A DNA stretch of 64,000 nt, taken from NCBI RefSeq assembly GCF_026151205.1, contig NC_087080.1:10587837-10651836 (forward strand). The letters are read 5' to 3'. Made by a program: the position numbers and the translations under genes. This document shows, in pieces, positions 11,143 through 22,560 of the stretch; positions within the stretch are counted from its first letter, which is position 1; every line of letters starts with the position of its first letter. The DNA is from Bolinopsis microptera (taxonomy: Eukaryota > Ctenophora > Tentaculata > Lobata > Bolinopsidae). The notes under the pieces were generated by a model that saw nothing but the letters and a program-made list of their open reading frames with translations, was not told the origin of the DNA and did no database searches.

Positions 11143-12125
11143 CTTGTCACTATATATGAAGTTACACGAGCAGAAGTTCGAACTCCTAAACCACCTACAC
11201 AATAAGAGGAACTTATCAAGTGAACTTCCCTTCTACGTAGAAAGTCTCCTCTACAAGGTTTCTAGTGACGTCACTCTTTATCCCGTAGAAAACGTTAGAG
11301 ACCTTGGTGTAAAAGTGTCAAGCGATCTGAGCTGGTCTAAACACGTCGGGGATATGGTCACCAAAGCTAGAAGTAAACTGTCTTGGGTGTTCAGTGTGTT
11401 TAAGACACGGGATAAAGTGGTTATGATGACCCTCTACAAGTCTCTAGTCAGAAGCTTATTGGAGTACTGTTGTCCGCTGTGGGACCCAGTCAAGACGACA
11501 GAGATTCAGCTTTTGGAGGGGGTCCAGCGTACCTTTACAAGCCGCATTGGTGGTCTATACAGCTTAAACTACTGGGAGAGGCTAGCTCATTTGAAGTTAA
11601 TGTCCCTGCAACGGAGAAGGGAGAGATACATCATCTTGATGATGTGGAAAACGTACCATAACGTTGTTCCAAATAGCTGTAGCATCGAGTTTGTGGAAAC
11701 ATCCAGATATGGCATTAAAGCAGTTGTTCCTTCTCTATCAAAGTCGAGTTCGATGAGAAACCAGACACTGTACGATAGCTCGTTCGCAGTAAAAGGATCC
11801 AAACTGTGGAATAAGGTGCCGAGTGAAGTGAAAGCCGATAAAACGTTTGCCAGCTTCAAAGTCAGTTTGTCGAAGTTTCTTGCTTTGATACCGGATAACC
11901 CTCCGGTTTCCGGTTATACGTGCAGCTGGTCGAATTCCTTGGTAGACTACACGCCATCACGGTGGTCAGACATCTGATGACCCTTCCTGCTACGAGGATA
12001 AACCTTACCAAGTTACCAAGTTAGTTATATAGTGTTGTCACTATAAAGTGCGTTTTGCACACTATAAAGTGACAAAGATCAGCTGTCATTACTCATTTAC
12101 ATTATAAAGTGCTTGTCACTATATA
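11143..12125 (+). mobile_element. 5'-truncated LINE insertion with 14-bp flanking repeat
   Basis: A LINE 3' segment is bracketed by CTTGTCACTATATA at 11143-11156 and again at 12112-12125, as expected for a target-site duplication made by target-primed reverse transcription. Its coding part ends at 11974. The downstream tail (about 12020-12111) repeats short hairpin-like phrases such as TCACTATAAAGTG. Because this tail itself resembles the flanking repeat, the duplication could instead be part of the tail repeats. Confidence 0.7.
11156..11977 (+). pseudogene. LINE reverse transcriptase, C-terminal fragment
   Basis: An uninterrupted frame of about 273 codons encodes the end of a Jockey/CR1-group non-LTR reverse transcriptase. 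Visible motifs are the post-catalytic segment RDLGVKVSSDLSWSKHV, then LYKSLVRSLLEYCCPLWDP, LLEGVQRTFTSRI, YWERLAHLKLMSLQRRRERY and, near the end, GSKLWNKVPSEV. The catalytic YADD region and the endonuclease are absent, so the copy is 5'-truncated and dead. The first natural ATG is at 11156, directly after the flanking repeat. The frame is unbroken, so the insertion is fairly young. Confidence 0.9.
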
Positions 12126-12264
12126 GTGTTGTCACTATATAGTGCGATTACCACCTGGGGCACCGCTTAGTCTACAATTTTGCTAACTAACAATTAAGTA
12201 TGAGGTCAGTTAGGCACCAGATTATAAAGTAGTTCAATTGGGCAAGTCGGTCGTTTAGCTCCGA

Positions 12265-12445
12265 ACAGTCTATGCACGGTCCCTGCACGGTCCATGCACG
12301 GTCCATGCAACAACAAAAGAACACTCCATGCACGGTCCCTGCACGGTCCCTGCACAATGAACACTTGATGCACACTCCCTGCACGGTCAGTCCCTGCACA
12401 CTCCCTGCACGGTCTATGCACGGTCTATGCACGGTCCCTGCACAG
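12265..12445 (+). repeat. 11-bp minisatellite (TGCACGGTCCC/A)
   Basis: About fourteen copies of an 11-bp unit with core TGCACGGTCC(C/A), interrupted by a short non-repeat stretch near 12308-12326. Minus-strand ORFs here are translations of the repeat. Confidence 0.88.
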
Positions 12446-12449
12446 TAGC

Positions 12450-12720
12450 ATATGAACACCGGCTAGTAGCCACTTTTGTAATTACAGCTCCTCAACTTCA
12501 CATTACCAAACCGGCTACTAACCGGCACTTAAAAAGTGGTCACTAGCCGGCTACTAACCGGCTACTAGCCGGCTAGTGACCACAAAGCGGCTACTAACCG
12601 GCTACTAGGCGGTCACTAGCCGGCTATTAGCTGAGCTCTAAAGCAGACCTACTTTCTCGACGTTCCAAACCGGCTACCAGCCGGCTACTAGCCGGCACTT
12701 GAAAAGCGGTCACTAGCTTA
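12450..12720 (+). repeat. CCGGCTACTA-type degenerate tandem repeat
   Basis: Many copies of a 10-11-bp unit (CCGGCTACTA, CCGGCTAGTG, GCGGTCACTA) in a mosaic, including two larger related blocks near 12505-12545 and 12665-12715. It directly follows the TGCACGGTCC array. Confidence 0.85.
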
Positions 12721-12737
12721 TGAGATAAGTGGAAAGC

Positions 12738-12800
12738 AAACCGTGGGGGCAGGGGTCTGCAGTCGGGGGTCCAGGGGGGGGGGGAGCCCCCGGAAAATCG
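12738..12800 (+). repeat. G-rich low-complexity tract
   Basis: Runs of G (GGGGGCAGGGG, then an 11-12-base G run near 12772) followed by AGCCCCCGG. Could form G-quadruplex or hairpin structures. No coding meaning. Confidence 0.7.
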
Positions 12801-12964
12801 TTTACTTTTTGAGTTATAGAACATCATGTCCTCTAATATTACCGTTACTTCTGGCTCACGGAACGTTATCAAATTTAATATGCCACTCAAAATTGTTCGA
12901 TAAAAAACTAAATTGAAAGATATTCTAAATTACAAAATGTATCTTTATTCTTTTATATGAATAT

Positions 12965-13030
12965 CTTTGTAGTGCACTCTAATTTGACAAAGTCGAACTG
13001 TAGAGTTTGTCGAACTACAGTACGTGAACA
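12965..13030. repeat. Second TTCGAC/GTCGAA motif cluster
   Basis: Contains CACTCTAATTTGACAAAG, GTCGAACTGTAGAG and TTGTCGAACTACAG, degenerate members of the 10424-10535 motif family in mixed orientation. Confidence 0.65.
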
Positions 13031-13865
13031 CCTCTTTACCAGATGAAAATAATCTCTATTATGTAATGTTTCAGTATCCTTGTGGGCGTTTCTCTAATTA
13101 TATTTATAGATTCTGCTTAACATCACCGCAAACTGTTCAAGATGACAAATGAACTGGTTTATATAAGTATATACAGGTCAGTGCGGTGCAAAATTTTATA
13201 AACTTTGCACCATAGCGTCTATATCAACATCATGCTTCCATACCATTGCAGTAGATAAGTGGAACTGTGTTAGCTGTGCCGCAGCCCACGTACAACGTAT
13301 AACCGTTAAACAACAATGTTTATTCAATATATCGATATAATAGCGGTGGGTTCATGTTTGCAGTAACGTTAAACAATGATATATTGCATCGCAAAGGTGC
13401 AAAGTTTTTTTAGGTAGTATAGCTGTTGGAGATCAAGATTCAGGAGAGAGTTTTTTTTCTTTCTGTCGAATCACAATTTTAGACACGTTTAAGATCATTA
13501 TCCGTTCTTTGAAAACGATTCTAGACTAATTGGATTTTATCAGTAGATCTAATATAATATAAAGATCATTATACTTTCTCTTACTGTCACGTTTGTTACT
13601 GCAATATATTAGTTTGGGTTTTAGTTAAATCATCAAGAAATATTCCTTTCACAGTGACAGATAATTCGATGAATTGGGAATGAGAAAAGAAAGATTGTAT
13701 ATTAGCCATTTGCCAACTCATAGTCCCTTTTATCGAATCTAATGACAAATACAGGTTATCAAAGCGATCAACTGTTACAGTTTTTACAGTTATTTATTTC
13801 AAATTCGTAGACTGCCTTATGTGACAGCAATTAAACTATCAGCATTGACCAATAAAACCCCAGAA
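13031..13865. other. No gene seen
   Basis: AT-rich spacer, no supported feature. Confidence 0.5.
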
Positions 13866-13980
13866 TCGCTTTACTCTAGTTCGACACGCACTCTAGTTCG
13901 ACAAACCCTAAAGTTCGACTCTGTCGAACTAATGTGCGCTACCTCTTATTCGACACTTACTAAAGTTCGACAAAAGAACT
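13866..13980 (+). repeat. Third CTCTAGTTCGACA cluster
   Basis: Opens with ACTCTAGTTCGACACGCACT, nearly the same phrase as at 10427. Continues with AAAGTTCGAC, GTCGAACTAATG, GCGCTACC and two more partial copies. It has the same orientation as the 10.4-kb cluster. Confidence 0.8.
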
Positions 13981-16310
13981 ACGACTAGATGAAAAAAGAC
14001 ATTCATCTTATCGAACAATTCTGAGTCACACGAAATTGGATAACGTTCCGAAAGCCAAAATTAGTATAGTCAATAGTATAGGACATGATGTTCGATACTA
14101 CTATATTGTACTTTCATGGTCCTATGCACCATTGCTTGCCATGGGATCACGAAAGAACACGAAAATCAGACTCAATTGTTAATTTTTAAGGACACAGATT
14201 TTACCTCTCGACATTTTCATTTTATTTGCAGTTTAAAGAAGCTTAAAATTCTTTAAACTTGGAAGAAGCGAGTCAGTACAGCTCTAGCTGGTCATGGTCA
14301 TAGTTATGAACAATTTATAAATATATTCAGCGTGGCTAAAAGATTATTGTATCAAACCAACAGGTATCTTTCAAATTTGATGTTTCATTTGGCGTCGTCC
14401 AATCAATACAAAAAGGTGTTTGACTAGTGACCATGCAAAAATAAATTGAAATATTTTCTAGAAACAAAATTGAAATCAGGCGATCACGACTACAATCACA
14501 GTCACAAAGTGTATACCTCAGCCTTAATAATAATAATTTGCGACGGTTACCGGTTTACTATTTCAAAACACGAAACCTTCCACTTTTGGAATTTTTATCT
14601 TATGCTCTGATCTGTTCATCTGATTGTCCCGGAGTCCCAGAAAAACTGTAAATTTTTTGGCAGCTGACCAACTTCGGATGGATTGTGAGCTAACAGCAAA
14701 GCTGCCTTGAAATTGAATTAAACCCGGCCTCAATGTCAGCAAAAGTAACAAAATACGTTAAATACTAAAAATCGTTGGCAAAATTTAAAGCTTTCTTTCT
14801 TTATATTATCTTATGCAGTCACGAGTATCTTCTTCAAAATTTTTTTAATCGTCTTCGAACTATAAAGATGTCGTGGTTATAATCGTGGTTTTATGATTGA
14901 CACTGTTCCACGAGTAACATCGTACGATTTAGGTCAGCTCCAAATCTTACTATATATAAAGCGATAAGATATATATTATATATAATATATGCTTTTAATT
15001 TACTTCATAGAACAGTTATTTTAATAAATTTGCTTTCAGAATGAGACATGTAAAGATTACACAATCGATAGCTTAATGTGAATTTCGTGTTTTACTGTTT
15101 CACTGAATGTCTCAAATATATATATATATTAATAATAATATACACGCTAGTAATATTAATGGAGTATAATTTACTGAAATTATCACAATTATCATATCTT
15201 AGGACTTATATAAGTATGTTCAATGTTCATAGCACTAATATAAACATGAATCTTAGGCACATTTTGGTTCATGGCTGAGTTCTGTAGCTCTATCAGAAGC
15301 TGAGATAATTTATAGTGGGGGTCGCGATATGGGTGCGGTCAAAAAGGTCGTGATTCCGAGAAACCACTGTTATTTGTTATGAAACTTCCAGTCTGAGGTG
15401 ACTCGCAATCTGTGCTAATAATACCTTCGGTTCCTTGCGGGAAAAATCTGCAAATTATCTCTCATGAGAGCTCAGTGACCACGAGTTTAGTGCATATAAT
15501 TATAATTCCCGGAAAAAGTTATATAAAGTCGGATAATATCGAGAAACGTAGCAGACTTACCAATGTGAGCTAGACTTTTGCCAGGACAGGATTACACATA
15601 CCACAATTGATATAATCACAAATTACGATATCAATCTATTCACCTTTTTTTACGTGCAAATCTCGCTGTATTCATTATTTGTGGAATTCAAACGGTAAAT
15701 CACCGTGCTTTAGTAACCTCACTCCAGAGCCAAAGAACTGAATTATTATTGCATTTTCAGATAATACGATAATATTTTCACCTCATTAGCTCTGACGGAT
15801 GACTGTGACGTATGGATGGAGGACCTAAGGTCACCAAGTGATCTGACCACTATAATATGTGTCATCAAGTAATTAACATGCAAGCTTGAGGCACCGTGGG
15901 AAATTGGGGGCCGGGTCAGTTTGGTGACCCGACCTCAGTAGACTTAAATTATTAAACTTCTCAACTATTCAACGAAGTTTCCGTTAGACTCCGGGAATTA
16001 TACAAGTATTGGTGACCCTAAAACTGAGGTGCCTGTGAAGTGTGAATCTCACTTTAGACGATGGCTTTTATGTAGACTAATATTATCGGCCCTTCGAAAC
16101 GGCATTAGGCGTTGGCCGGCTGGCTGGATTTCGGGACGAATATATTCGGACAGATAATAGTTATTCACCTTTATTGGCTGCAGCTCTGCAGTCCTTTCAT
16201 TTATCTACTTGCGTACTATTATCGTCTTATATTGAATTAACTACTGAATAAGCTTAAAATAATGAACAAAGCACTGAAATCAGAAATTGCGCACCTACAA
16301 ATGTTGATAA
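13981..16310. other. No gene seen; minor local repeats
   Basis: No supported gene. A run of alternating AT lies near 14945-14995. Around 15885-16050 the phrases GAGGCACC, TTGGTGACCC and GGTGACCCTAAAACTGAGGT occur in partly inverted arrangement, perhaps a decayed small element. I could not define its ends. Confidence 0.5.
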
Positions 16311-16620
16311 AAACACTTTATTACGAAAAACTAGCACCACTCACAACAAACAACTCATCTTCTTTCATCAGAAATCCTTCACATAACAGTAACGATTGCA
16401 GGATATTCACAATTTTAGGTACATAATTTCGTTGGTTTATTCATACCAAAAATTAATTCGGCGTTTATTTAATAAGTATAGACGAAATACCTCAAGTCCT
16501 CAACGTAATATATAATATGAATGTTATTAAACACTTTATTACGAATAACCTGCATCACATACAACAAAAATAAACTTCTTTCATCAGACATCCTCCCCAG
16601 TGCTTCACAAAATACGTCAT
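16311..16620 (+). repeat. Pair of diverged direct repeats (~90 bp, ~215 bp apart)
   Basis: ACACTTTATTACGAA, followed by ACAAC and TTCTTTCATCAGA(A/C)ATCCT, occurs near 16313-16385 and again near 16530-16600. A diverged tandem duplication with no ORF. Confidence 0.75.
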
Positions 16621-16639
16621 TTAACACTAGCAGCTAGCA

Positions 16640-17940
16640 AGTCGAACATCTTGTGTGCTACTATTACTCTACAGGAGGTGTTTATAAAAGGGTTCTAATT
16701 ACGACTCGGGACACAGGGCCTACCTCTAAGGATCTTGGAAATAGTTGAACGTATTGGTTTATTAAATAAATAAATACTAGGTCTAGTCCGTCTAGGAGTG
16801 ATACAAGCTATAAACGTTAACACAAATTAAAGCATATTCCATTTCATTTTGTTATGTCCGTTCACGCAATGTACTCTGGTCAAATAATCAACGGTTGCGG
16901 GCTTGAAACAAATATTTTACAAGTATCACCCGTTAAACTTAAACAAAAAGGGGTGGCAACGTGTGTCAATAATTTGCTTTGAAGGAATTTTAGCTTATAC
17001 TTAAGTTTAACTTGTTATACAATAATGCTGGAATCCAATGTTGTAGAACCGTCTGCTCAACTAACCCCATGCCAGGCGCCAGCCATGCGGCACATTTAAT
17101 TTAATTGTAAAAGCTTCCTGCTTCTATGACTATGGGGGTATTAATATAATTTTAAAATCATGTTGTCAAGAAACTCAGTGTGCAGTGTAAAACATAATAT
17201 AATATATAACATTTTTAAGTTATTTGAATATGTGTTACCTGATTGCGCCCCGCGCGGCCCTCCGTAATCAATTTTACACATTTACATAGCTATTGTGTCA
17301 AAATAACACTAGCGCAATCATTTTGAAACCCCCGGCTCTTTCTGGCCTCTAAGCAGTAAAAATGTTAAAATATGTGTACATGATCAGTGTCTAATATCAC
17401 ATATCATCTTCATCAAATGGGTTTTCGTGCATGAAATAGTCCATGCTTAAAGCATCAGTGATTTCTAGCTTTATGGAAACCTTTTTTATCAAACTACCCC
17501 GGTCCTGCATTTCAGTGTTAACTTTTACAAGCCATTCGGCGTGAAGTGGTTTTTATCTTAGACAACTTAAGGTTAACCTTAACATCACGTGGAGCTTTCC
17601 TAGCACTGTTTCATTACCTCCCCTGAGTAATATGAACTATAACAACGTCGGACAATGTCCTTGGCAACACGATTTACCGTAATATCTAGAGGTAAGGCTG
17701 GAACAATTTTGTCATGTTGGCGGGGACTAGCTCATGAACTATATTGTTGAGTGCCATAATTTCGTTGACTTTTGGAGACATCATATACTAGTAAAGTTTT
17801 CTGTGCCTCCGGCAGAGAACCTTTTCGTCGTTAACTTACGGCACAATAAAGTTCTCATAGTTGTCATATTCTGGACAAAAAGTTCGAAGTGGAGACATTT
17901 TTGAAAACAATTCAACGAACTTTAACTTGGATGGACCTTA
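16640..17940. other. Non-coding; dispersed-repeat termini
   Basis: No gene. Position 16906-16945 carries a terminal motif (AACAAATATTTTA then TATCACCCGTTAAA) that recurs inverted at 22492-22534 and in diverged form at 29117 and 61304. Near 17030 the phrase GGAATCCAATGTTGT parallels GGAATCTAATGTTGT at about 49021. These look like ends of dispersed elements. Confidence 0.6.
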
Positions 17941-18477
17941 AATGAACGGACTTTATTTGAACGAACATTAAGATGAACGTTAGGGCCCCCAGCGTTCAAT
18001 TAATATCCGTCCAAATAAGGTCCGATAAGGTGTGCAGTTAATACATTTTATTACAAGCACAAGAAATGTACGTCACGGAACTTATAATTCACAGACTGTA
18101 ATTCAAGAGCTGGTGACGATGAGAAAGACCATAAACCAGGGATTCCTTCGGGAGCATGTAGGATTATATCCAAAGTTTTTTCGCCAATTGGGTGTCTGGG
18201 TGTCAAAGATCTTCAAGGTGAGTGCTACTTGTGATGAACTCTATACTAGAAGGATGGGATGGTAATACTCGGTCTGGCCGTCTGGAAGCGGGAAGCTCAT
18301 GAATTCCAGTTCAGAAACCGAGTAAGGAGCTAGGTGCGGCTACTGATGAGAAGCCTCCTTATATTAAAGTTTATTCGGGTTAGAAACGACATCTGGATTC
18401 TGGGTCCCTGCCCTCGTGCACAAGATTATTCTCAATTTTCTTCTTGTGTTCCACAACTGTATTTTATCGATTACCAT

Positions 18478-20400
18478 ATTATGAACCGACCGGATATCCG
18501 GCTGAAGGGGAGGCAAAGGGGAGGCCTGCCTTCCGAGATCGCATTAATAAACGGAAAAACATCACTGAAATCTTATTATATAAACTATACCCTGGGCGAG
18601 ACTAATTACAACAGTTTCTCCAATATAAAACTGATTTATAGATTGGAACGGTCCTTAAGCGCTTGGTACATCGACTTTAGTTCTATTTTAATTCTATATA
18701 AATATAATTATCTGCACCCAGGAATTTATAAAAACTGCGAAATCTTGCAGCTTCGAGAAATTGAATTACCAGTACCTCAATGATATCAGAGTTCAGACTA
18801 CGCAATATGTAAGTCAACGAAAATAAATCCCATGGAAAAAGCGCTTGATGAATCGCTAATGAGAGCGGAAACTGGAAAAAGGACGGTCAAGCGAAACCCT
18901 TGCAAATCTGATCGAAGATATTCTCTCTAAGGTTGGCTCTTGCTTGTAAAAGATGTATCAACTACCTGCCGATGCGGTAGGTTGGGAGTCCCCCTTGGGA
19001 TCATTTCGTCCGTACAATTTTATACAATTTAAAAGATGCAATAAATTATTGCAATGCGATCCTGGAAAGCAGCTTGAGCTATTATAGGCCTCCCTCTAGG
19101 CCTCTTCCAAAACGAGCTCGGAAGCGGGAGCTCTGCCCTCAGAGGTACGCATATTGAGAATGACTCGGAGTCAACAATATTTCAAAGTTTTTCCGGAAAC
19201 CACTTTTCTCCACATTTCATGCTTGATGCTACCCTTTTCAATATTAGCCGAAAATATTTTTCAGTTTTCCGAAGTCTGCACCTGACCCTCGGAAGGCAGT
19301 CTGCATTCTGCAGTCTGCACAAAACTTGACTCGGAGCCAAAACTGGATCGTAATATTAAACACGATAAAGAGCAATACTATTACTAGAGGTTGGCTCTTC
19401 GGTTTTCTGAAATCTTTTTTTTATTTTAAATATTTTTCTGGAAACCACTTTTCTCCACAATTTTGGACTCGAGGCTTCCCCTGGTAATGCGATCTCGGAA
19501 GGCAGGCTCCCCTTTGCAACACCTGCAGCTCGGAAGTGGGAGCTCTCGATACGGGAGGTACCTATCGAGAATGACTCCAGACTCGGACCGAAAATGTTTT
19601 AAGTCAACATTTTTCAAAGTTTTTCTGGAAACAACTTTTTTCCACGTTTCATGCTACCCTTTACAATGTTCTAGAGTAGGCGGCGCTCAGCCTGTCATTC
19701 CGCCTGATCTCTATTGTGATTGTGAATGCCTGAGGTCCCGGTCCCTAGCTAAGCTACCCTGTTCATTATCAATTATTAGCCGAACATATCCGCTGAAATC
19801 TTATAAATATAACTTAAACCCTGGGCAATTATCAATTACCATATTATTATTATGAACCGACCGGATATCCGGCTGAAAGGGAGGCAAAGAGGAAGCCTGC
19901 CTTCCGTTATCGCATTAATAAACGGAAAAATATCACTCCAATATTTTCTCTCCATTATAAAATTGATTTATAGATTGGAACGGTCCTTAAGCGCTTGGTA
20001 CATCGACTTGAATTCTATTTAATTTTAATTCTATGTAATTATAATTATCTGCACCCAGGAATTTATAAAAACTGCGAAATCTTGCAGCTTCGAGAAATTG
20101 AATTACCACAATGACAAATGATATGAAAGTTCAGACTACGCGATAATCTTATAACCTATACCCTGGGCAATTATCAATTTGAATTACCATATTATGAACC
20201 GACCAGATATCCGGCTGAAGGGGAGGCAAAGGGGAGGCATGCCTTCCGAGATCGCATTAATAAACGGAAAAATATCACTCCAATATTTTCTCTCCAATAT
20301 AAAATTGATTTATAGATTGGAACGGTCCTTAAGCGCTTGGTACATCGACTTTAATTCTATTTCAATTCTATATAATTATCTGCACCCAGGACTCGAGGCT
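18478..20400 (+). repeat. Three copies of a CCGGATATCCGG module
   Basis: Copies start at about 18478, 19850 and 20187. Each reads GAACCGACC(G/A)GATATCCGG, then GGGAGGCAAAG, then TTATAGATTGGAACGGTCCT, then CGCTTGGTACATCGACTT, with lengths of about 210-300 bp. The ORF of 149 codons at 18334-18783 is a translation of the first copy. I do not treat it as a gene, because the copies are not conserved in frame. Confidence 0.85.
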
Positions 20401-20501
20401 TCCCCTTGGTCGTAATGCAATCTCTACTGCAGTCTGCACAAAACTTGACTCGGAGCCAAAACTGGATCGTAATATTAAACACGATAAAGAGCAATACTAA
20501 A
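19321..20501 (+). repeat. 1.12-kb imperfect tandem duplication
   Basis: AACTTGACTCGGAGCCAAAA and the following 40 bases occur at 19325 and 20445, an offset of 1120 bp. The downstream blocks (TCTCGGAAGGCAGG, GGGAGCTCTCGATACGGGAG, ACTCCAGACTCGGACCGAAA) recur at the same offset with small deletions. A third, more diverged relative lies near 19090-19200. Confidence 0.85.
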
Positions 20502-21257
20502 GCAACTGCTAAAGGGTAGGGGAAGGGGGATCGGAGGTTGGCTTTTCGGTTTTCTGAAATCTTTTTTTAATTTTAATTAATTTTCTGGAAACCACTTTTC
20601 TCCACAATTTTGAACTCGAGGCTTCCCTTGGTAACGCGATCTCGGAAGGCAGGTCTCTCCTTTGCAACACGAGCCCGGAAGCGGGAGTTCTCGATACGAG
20701 AGGTACCTATCAAGAATGACTCCAGACTCGGACCGAAAATGTCATTCCGCCTAATCTCTATTGTGAATGCCTGAGGTCCCGGTCCCTAGGTAAGCTACCC
20801 TGTTCACTATCAATTATTAGCCGAAAATATTTTTTCGGGTTTTTGAAGTCCGAAACATTTAGTCGAATTAAAATGTGACGAAAAATATGCATTTCAAAAT
20901 TTTAGAAATATATTTGTTTGAAAAAATATCCGGCAAATTTTCTGAAACCAGACCGAAACCGGAACTGGATATTGAAACCGGATATCCGGCCAGATCCGGA
21001 ATTAGCCGGATATCCGGAACGGACTTTATTGAACGGACATTAAAATGAAAGTTAGTGGTTAGGGCCTCCAGCCCTCCAGCGTTTAATTAATGTCCATCCA
21101 AATAAGCTCCGAGCGATAAGGTAGGTAGTCGCTCAGGGCAAGCTAGAGAACAGGTGAATAGGTTGAAAAAGTAACGTGACAGTCGAGTGTAGTCGAGTGA
21201 TTAATAATTATCCTGAATCCTCCACCTTTAGTTGATTACTTAATAATAATATTTACT

Positions 21258-22268
21258 GGTATGGGCGGCGCTCAGCCTGTCATTCCGCCGAATCTTTATT
21301 ATAAAATATGTTTATGAACATAATAGCCTGAGGTCCCCAGGTAATAATAATATGTGTCATGTGATTCAACCAAGTAAAGCTTACTCCTACAAATATAACA
21401 ATTACAATTGTCACCTACTCCTAGTAGCTCGCTAGTCTAATGCTTGCTCCTCTCACGTTCATGTTCAGAAAGCTTGAAAAGATCCCGGCCCTGAGTCATG
21501 TGGCGTGCCAGGAAACTTGTAACTACAATTGAAGCTCCAATATTTTACTTTTAGTTTTAGATGATCCGACAAAGAGCATTAGCGTCACGTCTGAAATTGT
21601 ATCACGTGGTGACCCCCACGGTCGCTTCACTGTAGCGTCTTCGACGCTACAGGGGGAGCCGCGCACTTCGTGCGCGGCGGGTCATACAACGTATGACAAG
21701 TCTGAAACAAATCACAAAAACTTCTTTTTTAAAACAAATACGGCTATAACATATAATTATAAATTATAGAGTAGACCATTCATCGGTTTAAATTTAATGA
21801 ACTCAGCTTCAGATCATACTCATTACAGGGCCGCGCGATCAGCCGGTCATTCCGCCGAATCTTTGCTACACGTTGTATACCTCTCGTGCACGCGAAGCGT
21901 GCACGCCGGCGAGAGAGCCTTTTGCGAGAGAGCCTTTTGCGGCCGCGCTTCGCGCGCGATCAAAAGTGAAAAGGGCCGGTTGCAGCGTGTGTCAACCGAA
22001 TCTCTATTCGGTGTCTGAGTCTCTATTATATGTTTATGAACATAATAACCTGACGTCCCCAGGTAACATACTCACATATATAATTTAGCTAAGCTTAGTT
22101 GGTAAATGTTTCGTTAAAAAATAAAAGCATTATCTTTTTAGGAAAATTATCACCGTTTTTATACATTATATCATTTCCTTGATTACTGGGCGGCGCTCAG
22201 CCTGTCATTCCGCCGAATCTTTATTATAATTATAAATGATAAACATAATAGCCTGGGGTCCCCTGGTA
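21258..22268 (+). repeat. Short ~85-bp dispersed repeat, several copies
   Basis: A unit beginning GGCGGCGCTCAGCCTGTCAT, then TCCGCCGAATCT, TTATGA(T)AAACATAATA and ending CCTG(A/G)GGTCCCC, is clear at 21262-21341 and 22190-22265. Older copies lie at 19678-19760 and 20740-20810. At 21827-22065 a copy is split by about 130 bp of GC-rich hairpin sequence. The GGCGG...CCGCC and TTAT...ATAA pairs could form hairpins. Confidence 0.8.
21605..21710 (+). repeat. GC-rich hairpin module with TTCG loops
   Basis: About 100 bp built of three hairpins: AGCGTC-TTCG-(G)ACGCT, CCGCGCAC-TTCG-TGCGCGG and CATAC-AA-CGTATG. It is preceded by CACGTGGTGACCCCCAC. An inverted, partly diverged copy lies at 61160-61260. 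Similar TTCG/CGAA hairpins are scattered through 21880-22920. Folding is inferred from complementarity. No function is known. Confidence 0.75.
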
Positions 22269-22272
22269 ATTC

Positions 22273-22560
22273 CTTAATTAACGGGTGATACTCGTACGTA
22301 TAATATTAATATATGTTCCATATCGAGTCCAACTCGGCGCGCGTCCTGGTAGGTTGTAAACATACAAATTGATGATGTCAACCCATCGAGATCGCACGTC
22401 GCGTTGCTCTGCGAAGCAAAGCAACGATCGAGGCGAAGCAAGAATGCTAGTTTGCACTATGCGTCGAAGTTCTCCAAATCATTTTCCTAAAAGCTTTAAG
22501 TTTAACGGGTGATACTCGTAAAATATTTGTTCCAACTCGGCGCGTTGCTCTAACCAAAGC
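22273..22560. repeat. Two copies of a TTAACGGGTGATACTCGTA element end
   Basis: TTAACGGGTGATACTCGTA occurs at 22274 and 22502, each followed within about 60 bases by CCAACTCGGCGCG. The second is the inverted partner of 16906-16945. They look like termini of a dispersed family. Confidence 0.7.

Larger units (their letters stand above)
17941..21120 (+). repeat. Complex repeat block bounded by ~100-bp direct repeats
   Basis: The phrase set GAACGGACTTTATT, GAACG(G)ACATTAA, TTAGGGCC, CCAGCGTT and TCCAAATAAG(G/C)TCCG occurs at about 17945-18030 and again at 21010-21118. Between them lie the CCGGATATCCGG modules and a 1.12-kb duplication, listed separately. No transposase or RT was seen. It may be a non-autonomous composite element or a decayed one with short direct terminal repeats. 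Confidence 0.65.

Noticed and set aside
10424-13980. LTR retrotransposon bounded by the CTCTAGTTCGACA clusters
   Set aside because: Clusters are short, degenerate and mixed in orientation. No primer-binding site, polypurine tract or gag/pol between them.
18334-18783. 149-codon + strand ORF
   Set aside because: It coincides with a CCGGATATCCGG repeat module whose other copies are not open in the same frame. No recognisable motif.
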